A DNA stretch of 64,000 bases from Andrena cerasifolii (Eukaryota; Arthropoda; Insecta; Hymenoptera; Andrenidae): NCBI RefSeq assembly GCF_050908995.1, contig NW_027484918.1:1-64000 (forward strand), written 5' to 3'. Below are positions 11,347 to 20,709 of the stretch, piece after piece. A program made the translations under genes and the position numbers. Under the pieces are notes generated by a model. The model saw nothing but the letters and a program-made list of their open reading frames with translations, was not told the DNA's origin and made no database searches. Position 1 is the stretch's first letter, and each line of letters opens with the position of its first letter.

Positions 11347-14300
11347 CACGTACTAGTGGTGCCGGCCTCCACCGGATCCTGCTCGGGCCGGACTGCCTCC
11401 CCGATGTTGTGGGGACTCTCCGGGTTCACCTCCGAGCGCGCGGGTGGGACAGGTCCACCGCCGTACGATTCGGCGATGGATCGAAGCATATCCACCACCT
11501 CCTCCTCCGTTACGGCGCGCGCGCCCGCAGGGACCACGGCTCCCGCATCCCCCCTCACCTTGAGGAAGGACTCGCGACCACCCGGCGATGACTCGGCGAC
11601 AGGGGGAACTGGGCCACCCCCTCCTTTCTTCCCCCTCTTCTTCCTCGCGGGAACAGGGGACCCGCCCTGTGTAGGGGAAGGGGCATCCGCCGTCGAGGGC
11701 TCCGAATCGCTGCGGTCCTTCCTCTTGCCGGCACCGGATCCCGCCGCGGCGGAGATCAAAGCGCCGGTCTCCATGGCCTCCGGGGCCATGGATGGTGCTG
11801 GAGGGGGGACGATGTTGGAGGGCCCGACAGGCCTCGCCGGAACCGCCGCCGCTCCCCTTCCTCTCCCACGCTGCGGCACTCTCGCCGGGGGATGACACGC
11901 CGGTCCACCCATTCGGTGCCCTCCGGGTAAACCCGCCTCGGTGCAGAGCGGGCACTTTGCAACGGCGACGCACTGTCGCGCCTTGTGCCCATCTGCTCCG
12001 CACCGGTAGCACAGCTGGCGCCTGCTGGTCGGGCTCGTGCATTTGGCCTGCACGTGACCAAACTCCAGGCAGCGAAAGCACTGGAGCTTGCGCTGTGCGA
12101 GCGGGGCGACGCGCGCCGTCAAGGCGTTGACGACGATCGAACCCGCCTTGATCAGGCGGGCCGCCGAGGTCACCGGCGCGCGAACCCAGAGGGAAAATAA
12201 CCCGGTGGCATCCCGACGCATCTCCCCCACGGAGACGTCTTCCGGCGTGCAATCGCCGGGGGCCGCGACGGCTGCCCGGACCGCATCCCCTGACGCCAAT
12301 TCAGTCAGCCCGTGGACCCTGAACTCGGCCATTTTCGAGGGGCAGTGGACCCTGATGCCACTCCCCTCTAGCCGTTCCGCGAGCTTCTCCTTCAGGGCGA
12401 CGGCACGAGCCGGGCCCTGCGCCCCCGGGATCTCGAAGACAAGAGCCCCGGTTACGGCGCGTCTCGGTCGGATGGTGGTAATACCGAGGCTCGAGACGTC
12501 GATGGCCGCCATCGCACCCGCGACCCGCGCCGAAAAGTCCTTCTCCCCCCCGGCGATAGCGGTGATGGTCACCGCGGAGGACTTGGGGGCACGCGGAATC
12601 GGCATCGGCGCCGAGGGACTCCCGGGGACAGCCGAACGCTGGGGACGCTGGGGGACAGAAACAGGGGCAACCCTCCCACCCCCACCCTTCCCCACTCCGC
12701 CAGTTCTCGCGGCCTCCCTCGCCGCACCCTTGGCCCTACGGCCGAGCACCTGCGTCCACAGAGCCTGGCGAGGCTCACCCGTCGCCGGAGCAGCGACGGG
12801 GCCAGAGGGACCAGGTCTCTGCGCAACGGGCACCGGTGCTGGTGCAGCAGCAGCCGCGGAAGCAGCCGCTCTTCTGGCGGCTCTCGCGGCATTCTTCCGC
12901 GCCCGCTTCGATTGAGCAGCGGGGGGGGATGCGGTCGATGGACCCGCGGCGCCAGGCCCGGCAGGAGCCGAGGTGGCAGGAACGGCGGGGACAGGGGCAA
13001 CCTCCCTCCTCTTTCTTCCTTCCTTCGGTGGAGGGAGAGGCGCGGATGGTGCAGAAGGCGCCGGGGGAATAGACACCCCCGCAGGCCTTAGTGTCGCGAT
13101 GCCGGCCGGAACAACCGCGGAGACCGCGTTGCCGGCCCGCTTCGCCGCGCTTCTCTCCCTCTTGTTCCTGGGGGGGACACCAGCCCCTCCCACCTCCGGA
13201 ACGGCAGTATTCGATGGTGTCGCACGGCCGATCACCTTGCCCAGCGAGAGCAGGCGCCCGTCCATCCGCTTCTCCAGTTCGTCCATGCGACGAACGAGCA
13301 GGTCCCACGGTGGCTCCACAGGAGCGGGCTCGCCGTCGCCGATGGGACGGACCCCGGACGGGGGAGCGGTAACCGGGGGCGACCTCCCTCTCCTCCTCTT
13401 CGTTGCTCGAGGAGCACTTGGACGCTCCTCGAGGGGGCCAGGTCTCGCGGCCGAGGAAGGACCCGGAACGGCGTCCGTCCCCACACGGACGCGGGCGGTA
13501 GCCGTATTTAGGGGAAGGGGAGGAAGGCTAGGGGGCAGGAGCTCGGCGCGCGTGGGAATCGGTGCACCGGAGTGGAAGCTGAACAGCTCCGACTCAGCGA
13601 TGTCCACCCCGGCCATCGACGCGCGGGTCTCCAGACGGGCATACTTGCCCCGGAGAAACTCGAGCTCCCTCTCACGGACGTGAAGGCATTCGCCGAGCGA
13701 ATGCGCCTGCTCCGTGAGGACACGGACCTGGGTGGAGAGTCTCTCGGACCTCTTCTCCCACATCCCCTGCCGAAACACCACTTCCCTCGCTGGTTTATTG
13801 GGGTTCTCCCCCCTCTCCGCACGGCCGAAGAGCTCCGAGGCGACGGCGGATGCGCGACGTATGGCGATCCTAATCGCCCGCTTATCCGTCGTCTTCATGT
13901 TTTTGGCCGCGCTGACGACAGCAGCGACCGCATTCAGCTCGGCCTTGGACTGGCCAGCCAAACCGCCGACCGAAAGAGTCTCGGCCCAGTCGCGGAGCTC
14001 CGCTCGGCCTGGGAGAGCCTTCATGCCAGGGCCGAGCTTGGCCGGGTCGGTCCATACCTCCGGCTTACGGCCCCTCTTGCCAGGGACGAATCCCGGTCTG
14101 CCTCCCCCCGAGCCGGCCCCAGTATCGCCGTCCGACGACGGAAGGGGGGCATCGGCACAATCGGGCCCGGAAGCTGTCCCGACAGGTGCTTCGCCAGCAT
14201 CTTCGGACTCCGAAACAATAGCGGGACGAGCCCGCCTTGCGCCCGAAACCGCCGCTACGATGGAGCCGTCGCTGCTCGCACCGCCGTCCGCAGCACCACC

Positions 14301-15302
14301 GGAACCAAGCGCCGTCGCCGCCGTCTCCTCCCTCAGAGGCAAGGGCAATCCCTCAGCGGCACCAACGGCACCTCCACCCTCCACCTCCATCTCCTCGTCC
14401 GACGAGATGACGATCGGCACGGGAGCTGGGACTCCCTCCTCCAGGTCGGAACCGTCGCATCTCCGAAGCACCACGCGCGGGACCATCGATGGCACGTCCC
14501 GCTCGGCCACTTCCTCGCCCGGATCCGGCCCCAACGGGGACCGCGACACGACGCTGACAGACACAGCATCTCTGTCGATGCAGTCGATCAGCCTGGCGAC
14601 TTCCCGCTGTACGTCCAGGATCTCCCGGACCTCGTCGGAGGTTTTAACCTCGACGCGACGGATATAGGGCACCCCTCTGGTGTTGTGAGGTGCCGCTGCA
14701 GCCGGATGCCGCTGTCGCTGGATGACTCCCGCGTCGTCCAGGGCATCCCTCCTTCCCTCCCCCATCTCGTCCCCGCTGCCTCGTTCGTCCCGCTCCGCGC
14801 GACGGACCCGCTGAACCGAGGAGACAGACGTTGTCTCCTCGCCCGCGATCGAACCGCCTTTAGCGCTCTCGTCGATGAGCATGTCCCCTGGAGTGGCTGG
14901 CTTGCCACCCCGGCTCGATGCTCCCGACACCTCCGCCTCTCCCTCCAGGTCGATCACCCGCGGTGACGCGATCGAAAACCGATCCTGAAGTTCGAGCGGC
15001 CCCTCCACCCCGACAGGGGAAGACATGTAGGAGAACATGTCGTCCTCTCGTTCCTCCATCGGAATGATCCATTCCGTATCCGTGTCCGTGTCCGTGTGTG
15101 TTTCCAGGTCGGCTGCTGTGGTTTTTTCTGGGGGGAGCGACAACGCGCCCTCTCCCTCGCCAGTGATGTTGGCCCGCGGCCCCAGCTCAACATCATCAGT
15201 CTGACTTCGTACTTCAGAGTGGTTGCTGACAGGACCAAACTGAGTCGGGCGATTACCCCCCGATAGCGGCGTTTTTTCCGAGGCTTCGTTACTTTGGGAC
15301 AT
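11346..15302 (-). CDS. LINE-A ORF1: gag-like RNA-binding protein, unusually long
   Basis: Nucleocapsid-like protein of an R1-clade LINE, expected to bind element RNA and target the particle. Three zinc knuckles lie near the C-terminus in the usual order: CFRCLEFGHVQAKC (about 12040-12080), CYRCGADGHKARQC, then a CPLC...HRMGGPAC variant (about 11895-11955). The first ~1000 residues are low in complexity, rich in Pro, Ala, Gly, Ser, Arg and acidic runs. I take the ATG at 15302 as start, giving 1318 residues; the frame stays open 140 codons further upstream (to 15722), and that extension contains a short stretch conserved in LINE-B. R1-clade ORF1 proteins are usually roughly half this length. 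The TGA stop (11348-11346) shares its A with the ORF2 ATG, which points to termination-reinitiation as described for SART1. Confidence 0.85.
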   Translation of the reverse strand: MSQSNEASEKTPLSGGNRPTQFGPVSNHSEVRSQTDDVELGPRANITGEGEGALSLPPEKTTAADLETHTDTDTDTEWIIPMEEREDDMFSYMSSPVGVEGPLELQDRFSIASPRVIDLEGEAEVSGASSRGGKPATPGDMLIDESAKGGSIAGEETTSVSSVQRVRRAERDERGSGDEMGEGRRDALDDAGVIQRQRHPAAAAPHNTRGVPYIRRVEVKTSDEVREILDVQREVARLIDCIDRDAVSVSVVSRSPLGPDPGEEVAERDVPSMVPRVVLRRCDGSDLEEGVPAPVPIVISSDEEMEVEGGGAVGAAEGLPLPLREETAATALGSGGAADGGASSDGSIVAAVSGARRARPAIVSESEDAGEAPVGTASGPDCADAPLPSSDGDTGAGSGGGRPGFVPGKRGRKPEVWTDPAKLGPGMKALPGRAELRDWAETLSVGGLAGQSKAELNAVAAVVSAAKNMKTTDKRAIRIAIRRASAVASELFGRAERGENPNKPAREVVFRQGMWEKRSERLSTQVRVLTEQAHSLGECLHVRERELEFLRGKYARLETRASMAGVDIAESELFSFHSGAPIPTRAELLPPSLPPLPLNTATARVRVGTDAVPGPSSAARPGPLEERPSAPRATKRRRGRSPPVTAPPSGVRPIGDGEPAPVEPPWDLLVRRMDELEKRMDGRLLSLGKVIGRATPSNTAVPEVGGAGVPPRNKRERSAAKRAGNAVSAVVPAGIATLRPAGVSIPPAPSAPSAPLPPPKEGRKRREVAPVPAVPATSAPAGPGAAGPSTASPPAAQSKRARKNAARAARRAAASAAAAAPAPVPVAQRPGPSGPVAAPATGEPRQALWTQVLGRRAKGAAREAARTGGVGKGGGGRVAPVSVPQRPQRSAVPGSPSAPMPIPRAPKSSAVTITAIAGGEKDFSARVAGAMAAIDVSSLGITTIRPRRAVTGALVFEIPGAQGPARAVALKEKLAERLEGSGIRVHCPSKMAEFRVHGLTELASGDAVRAAVAAPGDCTPEDVSVGEMRRDATGLFSLWVRAPVTSAARLIKAGSIVVNALTARVAPLAQRKLQCFRCLEFGHVQAKCTSPTSRRQLCYRCGADGHKARQCVAVAKCPLCTEAGLPGGHRMGGPACHPPARVPQRGRGRGAAAVPARPVGPSNIVPPPAPSMAPEAMETGALISAAAGSGAGKRKDRSDSEPSTADAPSPTQGGSPVPARKKRGKKGGGGPVPPVAESSPGGRESFLKVRGDAGAVVPAGARAVTEEEVVDMLRSIAESYGGGPVPPARSEVNPESPHNIGEAVRPEQDPVEAGTTST

Positions 15303-15855
15303 TTCATGAAGGGGAATTGTCTTGAAGGGCGACGACCCCACCGCCCGGCGGTCTCCTAAAACCCTCCCCACTAAGGCGGGGGGAACACCCAGCAATATTT
15401 TACTTCCCTGCCGACAGGAAGATCCCACCCCACTAGGGGGTGGTTGGAAGGAACCCCTGCGATGAAGGTTATCGCAGGGGAGCGCAATTGCCATACCCGC
15501 GTCCGCGTCCTTGTCGCGACTTGGTCGCGCAAGAACCCCGAGAGCACCAACGTGGAGGTGCGGTATATGGACTTTCCCGGTCTGGCCCCCAACTTCGTCC
15601 AAATTCTCCGCTCCAGGCTGACCAAGGATCCTCCCCGCGCGACCCGAAGGTCCGGGGGTACCACCAGAGTCGACGACCCGGTTGAGAGAACATGAGACCC
15701 ATCGGAGTTCCCCATCGACCATGCGCCGGCAAGCCGACGGTCGATGAGGTGCCTTTCCAGGTATCGGAGGCGTGCAATGATCGGTCGGAGAACAGCCGCA
15801 ACTGGCACATGCCGCGTCACGGTGCCGCCGATCCGCCTCGATTTTTGCTCTCGTA
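15303..15855 (-). other. LINE-A 5' UTR, GC-rich and strongly structured
   Basis: Non-coding leader of LINE-A. It contains a 25-bp block at 15327-15351 identical to one in the same place in LINE-B, an 8-bp hairpin (CATCGACC / GGTCGATG, about 15716-15746), and a long stem near the 5' end in which GAGGCG (15767-15772) plus GATCGG (15779-15784) pair with CCGATC (15828-15833) plus CGCCTC (15834-15839). Internal promoters are usual in this clade but I cannot point to one. The exact 5' end is not defined. Confidence 0.55.
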
Positions 15856-16240
15856 TTTTTTTATATTAACGTGGAGGAAGTCCTTGGGCTTGGACTCTCC
15901 CGACCCCGGGGAGGGTCTGGGAAATGTGGGGATGGAACCAGGGCCGTCCCCCCCCCCACTAAACCTCCACGGTGGCCAGCAGCACGGGAGTATAGGCAAG
16001 CTCGAGATCAAGGCCAGCGCGAAGCGACTACCCGAGCCAGATCCCATGTCCCGCGCCAAAGTTTCCCTGCCCGAGGAAGCGATCCCCCCAACGGGCACAC
16101 TACACAAGATGCCGAGGCGGACCACTCGCGCACGACACCCCCGCCCAACCCCCCCCAACCCCCTCCACCCTTCAGCATGCGACGCTCCGGTCCCCTACCG
16201 AGCGCCCAGCGGGCTACTTCTATTCTGATTCCCCTTCACC
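15856..16240 (-). mobile_element. LINE-C: 5'-truncated 3' end of a related R1/TRAS-type LINE
   Basis: A short minus-strand LINE tail. It has a 7-nt poly(A) (poly(T) 15856-15862), then the same terminal fold as LINE-A: GTGGAGG (15871-15877) pairs with CCTCCAC (15964-15970), with a CTCCC/GGGAG hairpin inside and the shared words ATGTGGGG and CCCACTAAA. Only 3' UTR is left and there is no reverse transcriptase. It abuts the 5' end of LINE-A with no telomere repeat in between. On the other side lies degenerate telomere-like sequence (about 16240-16270). Confidence 0.75.
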
Positions 16241-16499
16241 CTACGCTAACCCCAGCCTAAGCTAACACCCCCAATACTATTATATCACCCCGAAAAATAA
16301 CCGCACTCGAGGAGTCCGGGAGCCACAGACCCCGGCCAGCAGACAGCGCAGGGGTACCTCGCCACCGGACGGACGCGGGCCGTAGGCAGGTGTTCGGGGC
16401 CAGATGTGGCCGGTACTAAGCCGCCGGGCCCGCACACCCGACGCGCTCAGCGCCCGCCACGCCACCCACCAACCGCAGCTAGGGCTGCGTCACAGAACT
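16241..16499. other. Degenerate telomere-like words and GC-rich unique sequence
   Basis: CTAACCCCAGCCTAAGCTAAC at about 16247-16267 resembles decayed telomere motif. The rest is GC-rich with no supported gene, and grades into a diverged edge of the satellite. Confidence 0.5.
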
Positions 16500-18478
16500 C
16501 CCCACTCGCGTCAGCCTTGGCCCTATATTCGTCCTACACCTGAAAACAGATTCCCCCCTAGTTGGTTGGTTCTCTACGTGAGAGAACCGAACTCTAAGCC
16601 CACCCCCGTTGCCCCCGTGGCGTGCGTCCCTTCCCCCCGGCGGTATAGGCATCTCGCACACGAATGTTTGATATCCCACCACCCGCGCGCGGAAGCCGAG
16701 AACCCTAGCGACGATCCGACGGTACGGTGTTACTCCCAGCCATAAGCGAGTTCCCGTCGTCTCTAGGGATCTGTCGCACCACCCCGCGATAAATCCCAGA
16801 TCGCCCAACGCAATTCGCCAACCCCTAACGGAATAGGTGTCTCGCACACGGATGCAAGAGCACCTATCAATCGCGCGCGGAAGCCGAGTTCACCCAGCGA
16901 CGAGCCCACGATACGGCGTAACTCCAGCTCGATAGCGAGTTTCCGTCGCCTCTGGAGAACTGTCCCTCCCACCGATGCCCTCGCTTGCCCTACCCCTTGA
17001 AGCGCGAGCTCAACCATCATACCGGATGGAGGCACCCACGCAGCTGCCTTGCTGCGTATAACGTCCCGGCGAGTCATCCCCTTCCTGCTCACCTCGGCCG
17101 AGAGGTCGTGAGCCCGACCGTCCCGGGGCTAACAGGGAGGAGGAACCCTACCCCGCGCGGCGCCCCAAACGCTTGCCCTACCCCAGTGTTCGCGGGCTGG
17201 ACCGTCATACCGGACGGCAGCGGTTCACTCGGCTTAATTGCCGAGCATACGTCCCGGCGAGTCATCCTCCACCCGTCCACCTCGGCCGAGAAGTCGCGAG
17301 CCCGACAATCCCCGGGGCAGACAGTAGGCGGGAACCCTTCCCCGCACGGTCCCAGCGACGTTTCCCAACCCCGGTGGCCCCCGCACGCATTATGCGCTTG
17401 CGACGTATCTCGAGCGAGGCCTTTAGCCCCTTATCTCTCGAGTGGCCACCACCGCTCGCCCCCGGATCTCGCCCAACCCGAGCGGGTTCCGCGGAAGAAC
17501 GCGAGATCGACGAGCACGCTGATCCTCTTCTTTCATCCGCACCTGAAAATAAATACCCGCCCGAGAGTTCTTTCTCTAAAACCACCCCTGTCCCCACGTG
17601 GCGTGCGCCCCTTCCCCCCGGCGGTATAGGCATCTCGCACACGAATGTTTGATATCCCACCACCCGCGCGCGGAAGCCGAGAACCCTAGCGACAATCCGA
17701 CGGTACGGTGTTACTCCCAGCCATAAGCGAGTTCCCGTCGTCTCTAGGGATCTGTCGCACCACCCCGCGATAAATCCCAGATCGCCCAACGCAATTCGCC
17801 AACCCCTAACGGAATAGGTGTCTCGCACACGGATGCAAGAGCACCTATCAATCGCGCGCGGAAGCCGAGTTCACCCAGCGACGAGCCCACGATACGGCGT
17901 AACTCCAGCTCGATAGCGAGTTTCCGTCGCCTCTGGGGAACTGTCCCTCCCACCGATGCCCTCGCTTGCCCTACCCCTTGAAGCGCGAGCTCAACCATCA
18001 TACCGGATGGAGGCACCCACGCAGCTGCCTTGCTGCGTATAACGTCCCGGCGAGTCATCCCCTTCCTGCTCACCTCGGCCGAGAGGTCGTGAGCCCGACC
18101 GTCCCGGGGCTAACAGGGAGGAGGAACCCTACCCCGCGCGGCGCCCCAAACGCTTGCCCTACCCCAGTGTTCGCGGGCTGGACCGTCATACCGGACGGCA
18201 GCGGTTCACTCGGCTTAATTGCCGAGCATACGTCCCGGCGAGTCATCCTCCACCCGTCCACCTCGGCCGAGAAGTCGCGAGCCCGACAATCCCCGGGGCA
18301 GACAGTAGGCGGGAACCCTTCCCCGCACGGTCCCAGCGACGTTTCCCAACCCCGGTGGCCCCCGCACGCATTATGCGCTCGCGACGTATCTCGAGCGAGG
18401 CCTTTAGCCCCTTATCTCTCGAGTGGCCACCACCGCTCGCCCCCGGATCTCGCCCAACCCGAGCGGGTTCCGCGGAAG
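16500..18478. repeat. Satellite array, block 2 (981-bp variant)
   Basis: About two units of the same satellite as at 1-7043; the first ~110 bp are diverged. This block carries its own fixed variants: GGAACCC instead of GGTACCC (17331, 18312), and GCATACG instead of GCATTACG, a 1-bp deletion that makes the unit 981 bp. It lacks the alternating A of block 1. It breaks at ...CCGCGGAAG, the same unit position as block 1, and continues as telomere motif. Confidence 0.93.
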
Positions 18479-18516
18479 ACCCTAACCCAGACCTAACCCA
18501 GACCTAACCCAGACCT
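18479..18516. repeat. Perfect telomere-type 11-mers at the satellite junction
   Basis: ACCCTAACCCAGACC followed by further CTAACCCAGAC copies, directly fused to the satellite. It then decays into CTTACC-type variants. Confidence 0.82.
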
Positions 18517-18725
18517 TACCAAGACCTCAACCAGAACGAACCCAGTCCTAACCCAGAATGAACCCGCTGAAACAAGTAAAAAAGTGGAAAAATGTAGAAA
18601 AAAAATCAAGAAAAGTATAAAATAAACATAAAAAACATGAGAAAAGTATAAAAAAACTTTAAAAAACAGTCTGGGTTAGGTCTGCATTTAAAAAAATACA
18701 AAAAATCCAGACCTAACGCAGGCCT

Positions 18726-19093
18726 TTTTTTTTTTAAATGACTAAAACCCCCACCTCTATGTGCCTCTACCAACCACCCCTCCCTGTCAACTGTGTCGGC
18801 GGAATTATTTGCATAGTCAACCTCACGCGACACGGTGAAACTTCGACAGGGCCTCAAAGGGATTGACACAATCCTGAGCTTAAAAGCTCCCACGCACAAC
18901 TACTGCCTAAAACAGCAGAAGTATGTGTGTATCCTACATAAATATACATAGTATACATACCGCCACTATTAACAATTCGCCTATTTCAAAAGTTATTTTA
19001 CACAAACAATCTTTTTCTTCTTTTTTCCGACGTTGATCCAGGTCTCTGACTCTGTCCCAGCCGTCTCATAAGTAGAAAGGGCTGTCCCTTTCT
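18726..19093 (-). mobile_element. Short poly(A) retroposon (SINE-like) in telomere array, copy 1
   Basis: A non-telomeric island with an A-tail on the minus strand (poly(T) from 18725), flanked by a 17-bp direct repeat AGACCTAACGCAGGCCT (18709-18725 and 19094-19110), the hallmark of target-primed insertion. It joins the telomere-like motif at the same C|T position as the LINEs. On its own strand it begins with a perfect hairpin (TAGAAAGGG / CCCTTTCTA) and ends GGGGGTTTTAGTCATTT-poly(A), a little like the GTTTTAGT of the LINE 3' ends. I find no convincing pol III boxes or ORF. Family unknown. Confidence 0.72.
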
Positions 19094-20341
19094 AGACCTA
19101 ACGCAGGCCTAACCCAGGAAAAACCAGACCTAACCCGGTGAAACAGGTAAAAAAGTATAAAAAGTATAAAAAAAACTTCAGAAAAGTATTAAAAGTATAA
19201 AAAAACATAAGAAAAGTATAAAAAGCATAAAAAAACATGAGAAAAGTATAAAATAAACATAAAAAACGTGAGAAAAGTAAAAAAAAAAACATAACACAAT
19301 TGAGAAAATTATAAAAAAAACATTAAAAAACAGTCTGGGTTAGGTCTGCATTTCAAAAAATACAAAAAAACCAGACCTAACCCATAAAAAAGCAGGAAAA
19401 ACCAGACCTAACCCAAAACGAACCCGCTGAAACTAGTAAAGAAGTGGAAAAAATTAGAAAAAAATTGAAAAAATTATAAAAAATTCATTAAAAAACAGTC
19501 TGGGGGAGGTCTGGGTTACAAAAAAGCAGGAAAAACCAGACCTAACCCATAAAGAAGCAAGAAAAACCAGACCTAACCCAGGACGAACCCGGTGAAACTA
19601 GTGAAAAAGTGGAAAAAATTAGATAAAAAATTGAAAAAATTATAAAAAATTCATTAAAAAACAGTCTGGGGGAGGTCTGGGTTACAAAAAAGCAGGAAAA
19701 ACGAGACCTAACCCATAAAAACCAGGAAAAGCCAGACCTAACCCAGAACGAACCCGGTGAAACTAGTAAAAAAGTGGAAAAAATTAGAAAAAAATTGAGA
19801 AAATTATAAAAAAAACATTAAAAAACAGTCTGCGTTAGGTCTGCATTTCAAAAAATACAAAAAAACCAGACCTAACCCAGGCCCACCCAGGCCGAACCCA
19901 GGCCGAACCCGGTAAAATAAGTAAAAAAGTAGAAAAAACATAAGAAAAGTATGAAAAATCATGAGAGAAGTATAAAAAAACATTAAAAAACAGTCTGGGT
20001 TAGGACTGGATTGAAAAAAAAGAAATAAAGACCTTATACGCACATTACCAACACCTTACCCGCACCTTACCGAGACCTTGCCCGCACCTTACCAAGATCT
20101 TACCCACACCTACGAAGACCTTACCCGCACCTTACCAAGACCTCAACCAGAACGAACCCAGTCCTAACCCAGAATGAACCCGCTGAAACAAGTAAAAAAG
20201 TGGAAAAATGTAGAAAAAAAATCAAGAAAAGTATAAAATAAACATAAAAAACATGAGAAAAGTATAAAAAAACTTTAAAAAACAGTCTGGGTTAGGTCTG
20301 CATTTAAAAAAATACAAAAAATCCAGACCTAACGCAGGCCT

Positions 20342-20709
20342 TTTTTTTTTTAAATGACTAAAACCCCCACCTCTATGTGCCTCTACCAACCACCCCTCCC
20401 TGTCAACTGTGTCGGCGGAATTATTTGCATAGTCAACCTCACGCGACACGGTGAAACTTCGACAGGGCCTCAAAGGGATTGACACAATCCTGAGCTTAAA
20501 AGCTCCCACGCACAACTACTGCCTAAAACAGCAGAAGTATGTGTGTATCCTACATAAATATACATAGTATACATACCGCCACTATTAACAATTCGCCTAT
20601 TTCAAAAGTTATTTTACACAAACAATCTTTTTCTTCTTTTTTCCGACGTTGATCCAGGTCTCTGACTCTGTCCCAGCCGTCTCATAAGTAGAAAGGGCTG
20701 TCCCTTTCT
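20342..20709 (-). mobile_element. Short poly(A) retroposon, copy 2
   Basis: Same sequence and same flanking duplication as copy 1, displaced by exactly 1616 bp. It was therefore copied with the array unit, not inserted again. Confidence 0.72.

Larger units (their letters stand above)
7313..15855 (-). mobile_element. LINE-A: full-length R1-clade (TRAS-like) non-LTR retrotransposon
   Basis: Read on the minus strand this is a complete two-ORF LINE: structured 5' UTR (about 15855-15303), ORF1 with three zinc knuckles (15302-11346), ORF2 with apurinic-type endonuclease and reverse transcriptase (11346-8173), an 825-bp 3' UTR and a 35-nt poly(A) tail (poly(T) at 7313-7347). The tail abuts the telomere motif at ACCCAGACC|T. 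Domain order and the three-knuckle ORF1 are typical of the R1 clade, whose TRAS and SART members insert into insect telomere repeats. Both ORFs are open, so the copy may be recent. The 5' boundary is approximate: instead of returning to telomere repeats, the sequence runs into the poly(T) of a second, truncated LINE at 15856, so no target-site duplication can be read. Confidence 0.88.

Noticed and set aside
15700..15855. HDV-like ribozyme at the LINE-A 5' end
   Set aside because: The region folds into a long nested stem, but I could not place segments in the P1-P2-P3-P1'-P4-P2' order.
18726..19093. Telomerase RNA or snRNA gene in the telomere array island
   Set aside because: No template-like match flanked by a pseudoknot, no U6-type promoter, and only weak resemblance to U1; poly(A) and a target duplication point to a retroposon.
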